Notes: a model not told the origin generated them from the sequence alone. A stretch of 64,000 bases of DNA from Cryphonectria parasitica EP155 (GCF_011745365.1 NW_024468914.1:2816228-2880227), one strand, 5' to 3'. Shown: positions 10,329 through 23,249, numbered from the stretch's first letter. Program-made: numbers and translations.

Positions 10329-13300
10329 AATCTGCTATTATAGCTAAGAATTCTTCTTTCGAGAGTTTTGATTAGAATTCTGTAAACTTAGAGAATTCTG
10401 TAGTAAACTAATTGAGTTTTCTGGAAAGTGAGATTTCTAAAGCTTCTGAGTTTTAGTTCGGAGTAGAGCAATTATTCTAGATACTGATTTCTTTTCTTTT
10501 TCAATACTTAGCTATTTTTTTCTAAGTATTCTTAATATTTTTCTATAATTTCTATAAATTCTTACTTGCTAAATAATCTTTCTATTTAATAAGATATTCT
10601 TTTATGCTATTTATATCTCTATACTTAAGAATCTTTTCTATTTTATACTCTGATTTATTATTTTCTACTTCTGCTATATTATTTATTAATACTTTCTATA
10701 TTGCTAATTCCAGTAATAAAATGTAGAAAATCGAATATATTCTTATTCTATAAGATAATACTAATTTATAATTAATTAAGAAAATTTATTATAAGATTTT
10801 GAATAATTCTAACTTCTTATAATTAAGTTTATTACTAAATCTTATTATTTTGATATTTTTCCGAAATAAATAGATTTTATTTTTCTTCTATAGAATTAGT
10901 TTTTTAATTCTTTTAGAGTTTATATATTATATTATTTATTTCTAAATAAATTATAATTCTGATTAAAATTTCTTCTAAATCTTTTTAATCTTCTTAACTC
11001 TTTTATCTGCAGCTTTTATATTTGCTTTTAGCAGTATCTTATAATAAGCTATTGAATTATATTTATAAAGTATAAAGAATAATAATTTCTTTATTATACT
11101 TATATCTGCACTATTATAAGCAAATTATATAAGAAATAATAGATTAATTTAATTATTCTGTTTCTAATTAATATAATATTAAAAATATTATTTAATAATC
11201 TGATTTATTCTTTCTATTTATTTATTTATTTATAAATAAAATATTATAAATATTTTATAATATATTTTAAACTATTTTATAAGCAAAGTTTAAAACTTTA
11301 AATTAAACTTTCTATTTCTATTAGAGATTACTTTTTCTAGCATGCTATAGTTAGCAATAATTATTCTGAGGAATATATATATAAATTCTTCTGCTATACT
11401 GCTTTTCTTATAGAAAAGAAAGTAAGTATACTTGCTTAGTTTGCAAATTATTATTAAAATGCTATTATATTATATTTTAATTAAGAATTCTTATAATTAT
11501 TTAGCAATTTATTAATCTAAACTTTATTATTAAGCTACTTCTCTTATAAGTATTAATAAGAAGTATAGTAATTTATAAAGCTTATATCTTTCTGCTTTAT
11601 TCTTTTTATAGCTATTATATTATTATAAAATATTTCCAATTCTTTTTCTAAAGTTTAATAAATTCTAATATTTTCTAATGTATTTATAAATTACTTTAAT
11701 TCTCTGATATCTATATGCTAGTGCACTGTATATATTCTTAATATAATTATCTTATTTATTCTGAGTTATTAATTCTGAATTCTTTTCCAAGAATTTAATT
11801 CTAAAGGCAGCATTCAGCTTTCTATATATATTAATAAGATTTTCTAACTTATCTTGAGCAAAAATGTTCTATATATCTAAGAAATCTGCATTTCGATAAT
11901 CTAATCTTCTATTAAGAGTATCTACTTATTCATTTTCTAAGCTCTTGCAATATATAATTCTAAAGTTAAATTGTAAGAAGAATTCTATTTATCTAACTTA
12001 TTGCTTATTCAAAACTTTAATTATTATGAATATAATTAGATTCTTATAATCTGAATAAACTATAATTAGATATTATATACTAATAAAGTAATATTGCTAT
12101 TTCTTAAAAGCTTTTACTATTACTATAAGTTTCTGATTAGAGATTTTATAATTAATTGCTAAGCTATTTAATTTTTTCGAAAAGTTGCTTATAATTCTTA
12201 AATATTCTTAATTATCTTGCTAATCAAATTATTCTCTAAATATATATTCTAATATATTAGTTTTAATTTTAAAAGATTTATAAGAATCTGCTTTATACAG
12301 AATTAGCTCTAAGATAATATATTTAATAATCTTATTAAAAGCTTCTTATATCTTAAGATTTTATTTGAAAAGCTGCTTTTTTTTAATAAGATTTGTAAGA
12401 AAATATATAATTTAGCTATAGTTCTTAATAAACTGCTTATAAAAGTTAATATATTTAAGAAAAAACTTAATATTTCTAATATTTCTAAGAATTAGCTAAT
12501 TTCTAATAGCTTTTATCTTATCTTTCTATAGCTTAATGCATTCTAGCTTAATTATAAATTCGAGATAATTAACTTTTTATATATAAAAGTAACTCTTTAA
12601 AGATTTTATAAGAAGTTTTACATTTTAAAGTATCTATAATACTATTTCTATATATTTCTTATATTCCTTTAATATTTAAAAATAAATAAGAATATTATTA
12701 AGATATGCAATAATGAATTAATTTAAATATTTATATAGAATATAATTAATTATTTCTTAGAATAAAACTGAAATATTTATTAAATTAAAAAATATAACTA
12801 AATATTAATAATATTTATAGCATATTCTGAAAGCAGTTTTCTATTTCTCTTCTTTCTTTATTCTAATTAAATTATAAGCTTTTTTCAGATTTAGAACTAT
12901 AAATTACTATACTTCTTATAATCTTTTTATATATTTCTTATATTTCTTTAATATTTAAAAATAAATAAGAATATTATTAAGATATACAATAATGAATTAA
13001 TTTAAATATTTATATAGAATATAATTAATTATTTCTTAGAATAAAACTGAAATATTTATTAAATTAAAAAATATAACTAAATATTAATAGTATTTATAGC
13101 ATATTCTGAAAGCAGTTTTCTATTTCTCTTCTTTCTTTATTCTAATTAAATTATAAGCTTTTTTCAGATTTAGAACTATAAATTACTATACTTCTTATAA
13201 TCTATCTTATAATTTCTTAATAAATAATAATAAATATTAGTTCTTAATTATAATATTATTAAATTATTTATAATTAATATATAGCTTAAGTTTACTATTC

Positions 13301-16300
13301 TTCTTAAATATAAATAAAATAAGATATTCTGCTAATAATTATAATAATTATATATATTTCTTTTTAAGATTTTTGTTGAAATATTTCTTAAATATTTCTA
13401 ATTATGCTTTATTTAGTTTATAAATAAGAAAGAACTTAAGCTATTTTTCTTCTTGTAGCAGAATTTTATAATTATATAAGCTGTATTCTAGCAATTCTAT
13501 ATTCAATTCTTTCTGAAATAATTTCTTGAATTTGTAATATTCTTATAATATGCTTGCAAGTATTAGTTCTAGTTTATATATTATTTCTGCTATCTGAAGA
13601 AATAGTAAATACTGTTAAGCATGCTTCTTTTCGTTTGTTTTTAATAGCGCTCTTAGTGGCGTTTTTGAAAGCTTTAAGCGTTTGCTCCGAGCTGAACTAA
13701 TCGCTTAAGAGCCTGGTTTCGAAGTTTTTTTTGTATGAATCTATAATCTATATTCTGAAGCTTTTTCTTATCGCTTTGAAGCAAACTAACTTGCTGAGAA
13801 TCTCGCTTTTATTGTTTTGCTAATCTGTTAGCGCTCTAGCACTATTTGAGTTTGCTTATTACTAGATTCTTCTTCTTGAACTGCTAGCTTTGCTGATTTG
13901 AAAGTATATATAAAGTTATTTAAAGCTTCTTTTCCTAAGTATTCTTCAGTAACTAACTTTCATTCTGCGCTATTAATTGCAACTATCTCTCTGAGTATAG
14001 CTTATTCTTATAAGATTTAGCTAGTAGTTCAATTAATTCAAGAATTATACTTCTTAAGCTATAAAAGTTTTATAATTAGCTTATATTATGCTATATTTGT
14101 AATATTAAAGGAAATTCTAATTATATATTCTTGAATTAAGATAAATAGATAATTAGTTTTCTTATTAATTATTTCTTAGTTATATATAATAAATTGTTCT
14201 TTTATAGTGCTAAGAGTATATAAGTGCTTTTTCCATTTTCATTATAATTATATTTGATTAATAATATATAGAAATATGAAGTTTTCTTAAGTGCTACTAT
14301 TCAATAGTGCACTATACTTTTATTTTTAAATGTATATATTGAGCTTAATATAAGCATAGTTTGTTTTAAAAGCTTTATATAGGAATTATTCCAGTTTAAT
14401 TATCTGCAATTCCCTTACAAGCAATCCTAGCCTTTTGAAATTACTAAGAGCTGCTTGCTCTTCTAAGCTTGCTTTGCTGCTTCTTAAGCAAGCTTTCTAG
14501 CTTGCTTTTGCTTATATCATTATTATTTCTAATCTTTTTTCTATTAATGCTAGTTGCAAACTTTATTATTAATATGAATTATATAGAATATCATTCTGCA
14601 TTGCTATTACTCTATTTTCTTGTTTATATATTATCTGAAGCAATTATCTAATAGCTTAATATATGTATTATTGTGCTGCTTGTTGAAAACTTTTCTGAAG
14701 CAAAGCTCTTATTTCTTAATAGCTTAAAGAATTTATTCTGATTTTCTGATAGGAAACTATTTATACTATACTTTTTCCGAAAAATGTATTTTGTAGCTAT
14801 AATAAATATAGAAGATCTATGCTAGCTTATAATATAAATTATAAAGTAAGCTGATCTGAGGATTCTTATTTTGCTATGCTTTAATGTTTTGCAAGAAAAT
14901 GCAGATAAAGAGCTTCTTTAGCTCTATCTTATAAATAAGATATTTAACTTATATTATTTTCTTATTTTATTCAATACTAAAGGAAAATCTTCTTTTTCAA
15001 GCTTTTATAGAGCTATTAAGCTTGTTATTTATGAAAAGCTCTAGTAGATTGCTAGATTGTTTACTCTAGCTTAATTCCTTTATTATCTAAGAAATATCTT
15101 CAGTATTATCTAAATACTTGTATTAATAGCTAAGAGAATACTATTTCTTATTCATATTCCTAGTTATAATACTTAATATAGATAATAAGAAGTAATAAAG
15201 AATATTATTACTAAATTCTTCTTTCAATATCTGAATACTCTATTTAGTAATATTAGAATAGTTTGAATTATTGCTGCTTATAATTATATTAAATATATAT
15301 ATTTACTCTTCTATTGCTATCTGCTTGTAGCGCTTAGATTTCTAAGAGAATTATTCTAAGCTCTTCTTATTCAAGAGATATGTTAAGCAGTTATTATTGT
15401 AGCAGAATGTTTAGCTGAGATTTCTATAATTAATAGAGTTCAATACTTGCTTCGAAAGAATGTTTTTGCTTAATTGATTAGATTTCTATTGCTAAGCAAT
15501 ATTTATTTAATATTCTTTCTGAATTAATTATTATTTATTCTTCTGAAGTTAATAATAGTTATATGATATATATTTCTGTTTATTATAATTATAGCAAGTA
15601 ATATTATTTCTTTTGCTATACTGTTTATTAGCTGTATTAAGCTTTATAAAATTAGCATATATAGTGCTGCTTTAAGCTGTATTGCTATATTAATCGCTAT
15701 TTTTATATTAGAATTTCTTGCTTATATTAGTTGGAAATCTCTAAATCTAGCTTTCTTCTTTTTTGAATTTTTCTATTTATTGTTTATACAGATAATTATT
15801 AATATAGATTGCTTGATTGAAGAATATTATAAAGTTCTCTAGCTAATTCTGCTTAAAGATCTTATTCTTAATATTATTCTTAAGTTTCTTATAATAATGC
15901 TTTATAAGATTCTTATCTTTCTATAGAAATTTTACTAAGAGCTGCTTAAATCTGATTATATAAATAGAAGCTAATTTAATCTATTTAAGATTTATAAGCT
16001 GCTAAGCTATAATATATTCTTAATATTCTGAATATATATATTAGAATCATTCTAATATTCCAAGTAATTATATAGAGAAAGCTTATATTAGATAAGAGCA
16101 TTCTTTTCGAGATGAATTTCTGCAAGAATAGTTTTCTTAGATTTCTTAGTAAACTGAATTGCATAATATAAAAAGTATACTCTGCAATAGATAAGGAATT
16201 CATGCAGTATCTTTTGATTGCTATTATATATAGCAAGCTTATTCATCTTATATATCTTTCTAGCATTATTAGTAATTATAGGAATAAACTGTATCTGCTA

Positions 16301-16433
16301 AGCTTGCTAAGCTAGCTAAGCTTGCTAATAAGCAATAGTAGCGCTCTAAATCTGCTATTAATTGCATAGATTCTGGATATGCTAAATAAGCTAATATATC
16401 TGATTAATTAGTTCTTTCTAAATAGAAGCATAT
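10329..16433 (-). mobile_element. Chromovirus B, main part (inverted copy)
   Basis: Read on the minus strand this matches chromovirus A from its gag region through the position equivalent to about 9,320 of A: gag (about 14,300-15,330 and beyond), protease, RT (duplicated, see 12,652-13,209), RNase H, integrase, chromodomain (about 10,480-10,650). It is more heavily mutated than A. The right end is cut by gypsy-X copy 2 at 16,434, and its leader and 5' LTR resume at 28,747-29,333. The left end is cut at 10,329 by the 3' LTR end of A, so its own 3' LTR should lie left of the window. Copy B is therefore the oldest layer of the nest. Sequence between about 15,330 and 16,433 has no counterpart in A and should be its N-terminal gag and leader. 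Confidence 0.8.
12652..13209 (-). repeat. 279-bp tandem duplication across the RT active site of chromovirus B
   Basis: Two head-to-tail units (12,652-12,930 and 12,931-13,209) are nearly identical. I count three differences over about 270 bases, all transitions. On the minus strand each unit contains the RT block corresponding to CYGYYEYL and YLNNILIY of copy A, so this copy has two catalytic boxes in a row. Copy A has only one. The duplication arose in this copy, apparently late in its RIP history. Confidence 0.85.
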
Positions 16434-16752
16434 TGAACCAGAACTAGGGCGCCGTCGCCCTCGAAAGAAAAAGGGACAAACAGCTGCCGAAGCAATGGGC
16501 AAGGGCTCATGCAACCCAAGCGTGCCTGTACAGATGAGAACAGCAAACTAAGGCTATACAGGCGCAAGAACAGGGTGAAAAACCTGTCTTAGACCTATCC
16601 AAAGAGTTCAAAATTGAAAGGAAGAGAAAGGATGCTTGATTGTTGCTTATAGCTAAAGAATTTGAAAAGTAGGTGATACTCTTTATATGTATGAGAACTC
16701 TTGATCTACTGTACTCTACGTTCTACGGACTACTACTCTGGCTACTACAATA
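16434..16752 (-). repeat. Gypsy-X 3' LTR (copy 2), 319 bp
   Basis: It is exactly the same length as the two 5' LTRs at 4,329 and 28,428. It keeps several CpG-containing stretches (for example GGCGCCGTCGCCCTCG) that are altered in the others. It could in principle be a solo LTR, but its own two flanks do not match each other, whereas its left flank matches the right flank of the 28,428-28,746 LTR (ATAT). Confidence 0.75.
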
Positions 16753-17049
16753 GTCCTTCCTTAGCAACTTTCTTTCAAAGTTGCAACAAGTCCAATAGTA
16801 TGCTAGATCTGATCAGAAGGAGATAAAGTAAAGAAATAAAGAATTTATTGCAAACTGCTAAAGAAAATACTGCAAACCAAACCATCTTTCCAATTCAACT
16901 CTTATACTTCTCTCTATTGCTTGAGCTATTATTCAAATTAATGCAGGAATATTAGTATTTATCTTTAGTTTATTTGTAATACAAGCATAATCTGAATAGA
17001 TTCTAATGCTAATCTCTTCTCTATTTCCGTTTGCTCTTAAACTCTGTTC

Positions 17050-18800
17050 AAGCAGCAGCAGCAGCTGCAGTTCTCTCTTGATTTTGCATTCTTACTCAAC
17101 GAATCCTTTTGCAGTTCGCTTTATATATATTCATCTTGATAGCATAATTGAATCCTATTCAGTTCGGAGAATCTACTAAGAGCCTGATAGGATTAAGACT
17201 ATAAAGCTTATTCCATAGAAACATACAAAGCTTCTGAGATTTATCAGGAAAACTAAGAAGCATAATGTTGCTGCTTCTTAGTTTCTGATACAATAGAGCT
17301 TCAGTAGCATATTCAGGCTTAGCTGTTTGCTGTATTGATAGATTGATTGTTAGTTCTGAACTGATAAGCATTTCTTGAGATAAAGAGGAGTAAGGATTGG
17401 TAGAAGTTCCGGATGAGAATTAACTTAATTCTGAGCTGATATTATGTTCTTTTGATAAATGCAAGATTGGGCTAGCTGAAGCTGTGCTTTCTTGGAATTG
17501 TTATCTTGATAGAACTAAGCTGGATGCTTTATTTGCTCTGAAATTCTTTAGAGCAAAGGCTGATATGTTTCTTCTTATTCTGTTGAGATTGTTTTCAATA
17601 AATAGTTTAGGCAAGTTTGCAATTCTTTCTACAAAGAAGATAATATTCAGCTTATAAGTTATATTTAGTACTCTACTAGCTTCTACTTATATAGCTTTGT
17701 ATTCTTGAAATAAGATACTTCTTCTTAATAGCTGATCAGAATATTGCATATAGTTACTATATCTCAGCTTATAGGAGAAGGCTTAGCAGTGTAGGCTTGT
17801 TATAGCTATCTCTGTATTTCATTCTTTCATATTTTGTATAATCTCTCTATAATTAAGATAAAGAGCTTGTTTCTAGTCTGAATAGCTACTAGATGATTAG
17901 TAGAAATCAGTAGATTCCAGGATTTGAAGATAAAATAGTTTGATTATATAAAGCAGAGCTGTATTCGAATTATTATTTAGCAGTATAGTTGGAATATTCT
18001 CGAAATCCCAATCCTGAATAGCTCTAGCACTTCTGAGCTGATTGTTCAGATAGTGCTTGCTTATATGAGCTAGTAGAGTATTGCTGGATTTGTATATAGC
18101 AATATAAAATCCTTTTTCAGTCTTTATATTGAGCTAAGACAGAGTATAAGCTGAAGTTGCTGTATTGACTGAGAGGAGAACTTATAAGCGCTTCTGTTTA
18201 GCTTTATATCTGAGCAGATTCTGCTTATTAAGAATATTAGAAAAGCTAGATAAATGAGCTATTGATGGAATACAAAGGTATTCCATCAAGAATATATTTT
18301 GTTGATTATACTGAGTATAATGATGAAAGACAGCTATAGCATACTGCAGACTAATATCTTAAGGAACTCCTGTATTTAAGAATTCAACCAGATTATAGAT
18401 ATTGAGAAGGTATTTGAAAGAATTAATGCTGAAGATTGTAAGCAAGTATAACTTGCAAGAGAATAATTTTGGGAAGTACTTCTCAACAAATCCTGCTGCT
18501 AGATGATTTTCTTTATTTCTTAGACTGAAGTAGGATGAATAACTCTTGATTATTTCAGTTAGATATAGTGCTCTGGAAAAGATAGTTTGAAAGCAATAAG
18601 CTTTGATTATTCAGTTCTCTCAGCTATGCTGAATAGATAGGAATAGAGAGTACTTGAATTTGGCTATTGCTGCTAAGTTGAAAGGAAAGTGAAAAGGGAA
18701 GAATAGCTTTGTTGAAAGATGAGCAATTGAGAGAGGGGTTTGCAAAGATATAAAATCAAGGAATTAAGAGAGTATTAACTAAGAAAGAAAAGTAGAGAAG
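17050..18800 (-). pseudogene. Relic sense-strand ORF of about 550 codons between pol and 3' LTR of gypsy-X
   Basis: One minus-strand frame continues from about 18,800 to about 17,150 with roughly one stop per 35-45 codons, mostly at positions RIP would create (former Gln, Arg or Trp). Readable stretches include NKENHLAAGFVEKYFPKLF, IFSINSFKYLLNIYNLVEFL, RSARAIQDWDFENIP, and, uninterrupted at 17,159-17,371, KPEYATEALLYQKLRSSN. I recognise no family, and no clear signal peptide or membrane segment. It lies in the same orientation as pol, downstream of it, so it may be an extra ORF of the element or a captured or inserted gene. Confidence 0.45.
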
Positions 18801-19283
18801 AATGCAGCTTTAGCTAGAGAATCTATTGAGAAAGATAATATTATATAAGTAGAGCAATTGATAATTTGCTCTGATGTTAGTATATAGATCTGGAGTAGCA
18901 TTAATGAGAAAGAAAAAGAGTGTATATATGCTTGAGAAAGATAGTTGTAAAGAGATTGAAGAAGAAAGAAGAATAGCTGGCTGCAAGTATAGATGAAATG
19001 ATTAATTTATCTTATCTAGCAACTACTCAAATAATTTACTGCTTTCTGTTTATTATAAAGCAAATAGCTTTACTTTTAGCTAGATAGAAGCTGTTTAGCA
19101 ATAGACTGAATAGAAGGTATAATAACTCAGTTGAATGTATTTGTTATTCATTATTATCTTATTAATCTTTAGCAAACTGTTTAATAATCTCTTTCTTAGT
19201 TTATCTTGCTTTTTAATTTATTCTTTGTATAACAACTTCTCCTTCTATCAATCTTCTCTTGCTCAGCTCTACAATATTCTTAA

Positions 19284-20520
19284 GATGTCTTGAATTATTA
19301 TTGATGCTATTTTCTCTTTGCAGATAAATACTGCTTCTTAAGAGATTGATAAGGTTTAAATCTGGTTTTCTTCTTTGGTTTCTTTTTCTCAGAGCAGCAA
19401 TTACTACTAGCTCAAGAATGTTTATATTGATTTCCTTGATATTACAAACTTTAATACTATTAAGAGAGATCTTAGCTTGATATATGCTTCTTAGAATATC
19501 TAAAGCAATATTATATTTTGAAACAACTTACTGCTAAGCTCTAGCTTTGCTGCTTATTTCGCAAAGCTGAATAATAAGGATTCTATTAAACTGAATCCTA
19601 TTGTAGTATGTAAAGCTGGTTGAAAGCTCTTCAGCGAGTATCTTACTTGCATCTTCTCTCAATCTGAGTAAGTAAATTCTCTTCTCGTTCAGTTCTATAG
19701 TCAGCATAATCTAATTCCTTGCAATTGCTGCTTCTATTAGTATACTACTGCTTGTATGCTTGTTCAGAAGCAGCAGATTAATATTAACTAGCCTTTTCTA
19801 GAATGCATTTTAATAAAAAGCTTCTTTAATAGAAAGTACAGCAACTGCATTTATTATACAAAGTCTGAATATAATTATACTAAAAACTTCTCTTGTATTA
19901 AAAAGTGCAATATATAAATAAGATTTCCATTCTAATATTCTTAATTAGATTTGAGTATATACTAATTATTATTCTTTTTGCAGCATTAGCACTCGTTTTA
20001 CTAATTCAGCTCTTAATATATAATTAAGATAGATTCTTAAGTTAATTCCAATACTGATATTAAGCATATTATCAAAGCTTAATACAAGCTTATACAGAAT
20101 AAAGATATTGCATATAATCAGATTAAATAAGTTCCTCTTATATCAAGAAAATAATATTTATAAGATATTATAAGTCTTATAACCAACTATAGTTACAATG
20201 CTTAAGAAGATTACTGCTAACTTTATCTGTATAGATTAGCAAGAAGAGTACTGCTTCTTCTGCTTCTAAGAAGGGAATATCTGGATCTGAGCAGGCAGCT
20301 CTATAATCTGTATCTTGCAGCAAGAATAAAAGCAAGAGCAAAACTATAATAGGATCTTATATTAAGAAACAAGCTAAATCTATTCAATTTCAAGATTCTT
20401 CTTCTATTTTTGATGATAATTCTTTAGCAGATAATACAGATAATATGAATCTGAACAGAATAAAGAGAGAGCTATTGAATGATATTTATGAATATTCTGA
20501 TAATAAGGATAATATATAAA
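19284..20520 (+). pseudogene. Relic antisense ORF with DUF3716-like Cys cluster in gypsy-X
   Basis: On the plus strand, opposite to the host element, a frame starting near the ATG at 19,284 can be followed for about 400 codons with stops. Near 19,710-19,920 it has Cys-rich segments: PCNCC, later PFLECILIKSFFN, SNCIYYTKSEYN and NFSCIKKCN. The C-x2-C(C) ... PF-x2-C ... C-x2-C-x-Y ... C pattern resembles DUF3716, an ascomycete zinc-binding domain of unknown function. The end (20,400-20,520) is acidic (SIFDDNSLADNTDN, SDNKDN). It is divergent from the relic ORF at 17,050-18,800, with about 500 bp between the two starts. The family call is tentative. Confidence 0.4.
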
Positions 20521-21050
20521 AGTAAGGGGTTTTTATAGGTTGTAGTATTTCTTTAGCGCTCTGCATTTTTCATACGTTGCATTTCAATATACTGCAATTT
20601 TTGAATAACGAAAATAGCTTCAGAGCTAGTTAACATGCTCTGTACTAAGTGCTTTGAAATTTTTAGGTGAGTTTATAGTATTCTGTAGTGAGTAGTAGCA
20701 GATGATACTTCGTTTCTTCTCCTCCAGCAAAATATATGAGATGGAATAGGAAAGATGAAAAGAAAATGTGTTTTGCAAATAAAAAGGAAATATGAACAGA
20801 AAGAAATCAATTTTCTCTACAAGCTAGGAATGCTGATTTAGTTGGGATTAGTATAAATATTTCATTTCTATTTGCTTTCTTCTGTTCTCGCCTCTCCTTC
20901 TCTGCTGCTCGTATAAAATGTTCATTGTTACTATTACTAACTTCATTTTCATCCTCAGCATTATTATCCGCTTTAGTTGCTAAATTGATAATCTCTAAAT
21001 CAGGACTAGTCTGGCTAAGCGTGGAGTTGTGCTTAATGATATCTGGAATC
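20521..21050. other. Spacer between antisense ORF and end of gypsy-X pol
   Basis: AT-rich sequence with no readable domain on either strand. It separates the 3' end of the antisense relic ORF from the end of the gypsy-X polyprotein (both converge here). Confidence 0.5.
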
Positions 21051-21059
21051 CAGAATGTA

Positions 21060-21560
21060 GCATTGTTGCTTGAATCTGCTTTTTAAACTTTGAAGATATT
21101 ATTATCTAGTTCTTCTTACTAGAAAGCTTTTATTGAATCCAGCTTTTCTGCTAATAATTAGCTAGATTGAAGCTTAATATCTTCTTTTCAGAGCATAAGC
21201 ATCTCGGATTTCCAAATGCTATCTATATTCTATATAAACTTTTTAAGATTAATAGCTGAATATATGCTTTTTAGCAGAACTCCGTTTATAGTCTTAAGCT
21301 TATAAGCATATTTGTCTAGAATCTAAGCAATCAAATATAGATTCTTCTATTTATAAAAGATTTTAATATTATATAAGTAGCTTATTTTCCGAATATAGTT
21401 ATAGATAAGCATAAGATTTCTAATATTCAATTGAGATTTTCGTATTAGATCTTATATTTGATTTTTAGCTGCAATCTTTTAGCAGTATGCTTGAATAGCT
21501 TTAATTGCTTTCTGCATATTATCTTTCTTAGCTATAATTATTCTTAACTGCATTTCAAAC
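21060..21560 (-). pseudogene. Gypsy-X GPY/F-like integrase C-terminal module remnant
   Basis: Downstream of the integrase core the minus strand reads NLMLIYNYIRKISYLYNIKI, then LIAQILDKYAYKLKTINGVLL and NLKKFIQNIDSIW. This matches the layout of the GPY/F module of gypsy integrases (a hydrophobic V-L-V-x-N block, then a P-Y-R-I-like block, a G-x-Y-x-L block, and an L-K-K-F block). Several stops interrupt it. Confidence 0.65.
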
Positions 21561-21719
21561 ATTTTCTAAGGGGATTAGTTTTTAGTTTATATAAGAACTC
21601 TCTATATCAGAATTTCAATTTCAATTAAAATAAGCAGCTTCTAATCAAAAATCAAATAGAAGAAGCTGTATTCATACAACTAGTAAATTGTAGTTCTTTT
21701 AGCAAAGAATGCAAGTTTC

Positions 21720-22300
21720 AAGTACTGCTTTCATCTTCAGAATTGAGCATTAGCTAGCTTAGCAAGAGCACTTGCTAAGAAAAGATAATCAGCTTCTATT
21801 TGTTCTTGGGTATGAGAATTGTAACTAAAGATCTGAATAAGTAGAATCTCAAGAGCTCTGATGGTTTTGGCTATTTCAGTTTTGTTTTCTGGTTTTTCAT
21901 TAATAGTAATTTTGAGAGAGCATTTGAATATAAGAATAATCTTCTTCAAAATGAACTTTTTCATTTCTGCAGCTGTAGCTTTCTTAAGGAGTCTTGCAAG
22001 TATATAGCTAGTTAGGTTATAATGAGTCTTTGCAAGATATTTGTAACTGCTATTCTTAGCTATATATTGAATATTAATATTAATCTTTGTAAAGAATTGA
22101 TTTGAAAGAGTTGAGATTACTTCTTTCTTTTATATCTTTGGATCGAACTTTGTATACTTCTTGCAATCCAAGATAGCATTAGCTATATTTATTCAGAAAT
22201 CTTTTCAGTAGTAGAGTTGCTTAATATAAGCTACTATAGAATCTTAGCTTTAATATTCAAATTTAGCATAATATTCTCTAATGATTTAGCAATAAAGATT
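21720..22300 (-). pseudogene. Gypsy-X integrase core remnant
   Basis: The minus-strand frame 21,737-21,964 is open and, with its upstream continuation, reads KYLAKTHYNLTSYILARLL (first catalytic Asp lost), ITINEKPENK (a degraded D-G-G-P-E block) and SYNSHTQEQIEADYLFLA (the Y-N-P-Q-x-x-G-Q-x-E block, Glu kept). A zinc-binding CKKYTKFDPK lies upstream. This is a DDE integrase of a gypsy lineage different from the chromovirus. Confidence 0.75.
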
Positions 22301-22519
22301 AGAATTATCTACTATTTATTAGCATAGGAGTTTTGCATTAGTATAATACTATAGAGCTTAATTAAGTATTTGATGCTTTAATATTTTTATTATAAAGTTC
22401 TTGCAATTTCTTTTGAAGAGTTTTAATAGAATAATTTCATAATATAAGAACTCTGTATACTATTTTAATTATTTCATTTACTAAAGAATTGAATTTAATA
22501 GTAGTACTAGATTAGCTTT

Positions 22520-22980
22520 ATCTAAGTTTATGCTATTAAGCTGAATATTATACTAATTCTTAATATTGCTATCTTTGTTTTTCTTAGATAGCATTAAGTA
22601 TAGAGATTGAGAAAGAATATTAGCTATAGAATTCTTTGATTCGAGAATGTATTTAATAATAAAGTTAAATATCTTGATTACTGCTATTCATCTATTCAGA
22701 AGAGCACTAGATATATTATTCATTTCTTTATTGAATTGATTTATTAGAATGCGAGTATTAGTTTCCAGAATGAAATAGCAATTATAGAAATGCTGCTGAA
22801 GAGATTGTAGAGTATAGAGAATAGCACGATACTTTCTCTTGGTAGCATTATACTTCTGTACTGCAACTATTCAGATTCTGCTAATGAAATATGCTAGCTT
22901 TCGTTTATTCTCTACTATCTATATTAGTATAGCGCTTTAGCTTAATAAGCTTGCATTTATTATAAGAATAATCTTTTCAG
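22520..22980 (-). pseudogene. Gypsy-X RNase H remnant
   Basis: The minus strand reads LIINASLLS (D-A-S with Asp turned Asn), VENKRKLAYFISRI, YNATKRKYRAILYTLQSL, HFYNCYFILETNTRILI, LLNR and VIKIFNFIIKYILESKNSIANILS. This is the complete RNase H order of a Ty3/gypsy pol, directly downstream of RT. Confidence 0.8.
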
Positions 22981-23249
22981 TATTAGTGCTATAATTAATT
23001 GAAATAATGATTGAATGAAATATGAGTATTTGAATAAGTTTAGCAATAGCTTCTTTCTATTCCTTTTTTCATTTCTATATAGCACTTTTCTTAAGAAGAT
23101 TATAAAATAGTTAAGCAATAATTGCAAAGTTCTAAATCCAAGCTGTATAATAAATGATTAGTTTGATAAAAAAGCGGATGTTTTTGATATTCTTATATTC
23201 TATTCAAGCTAGAAGCTTTTCTATCTTTCTATTCTAAGGTTATTGTTCG

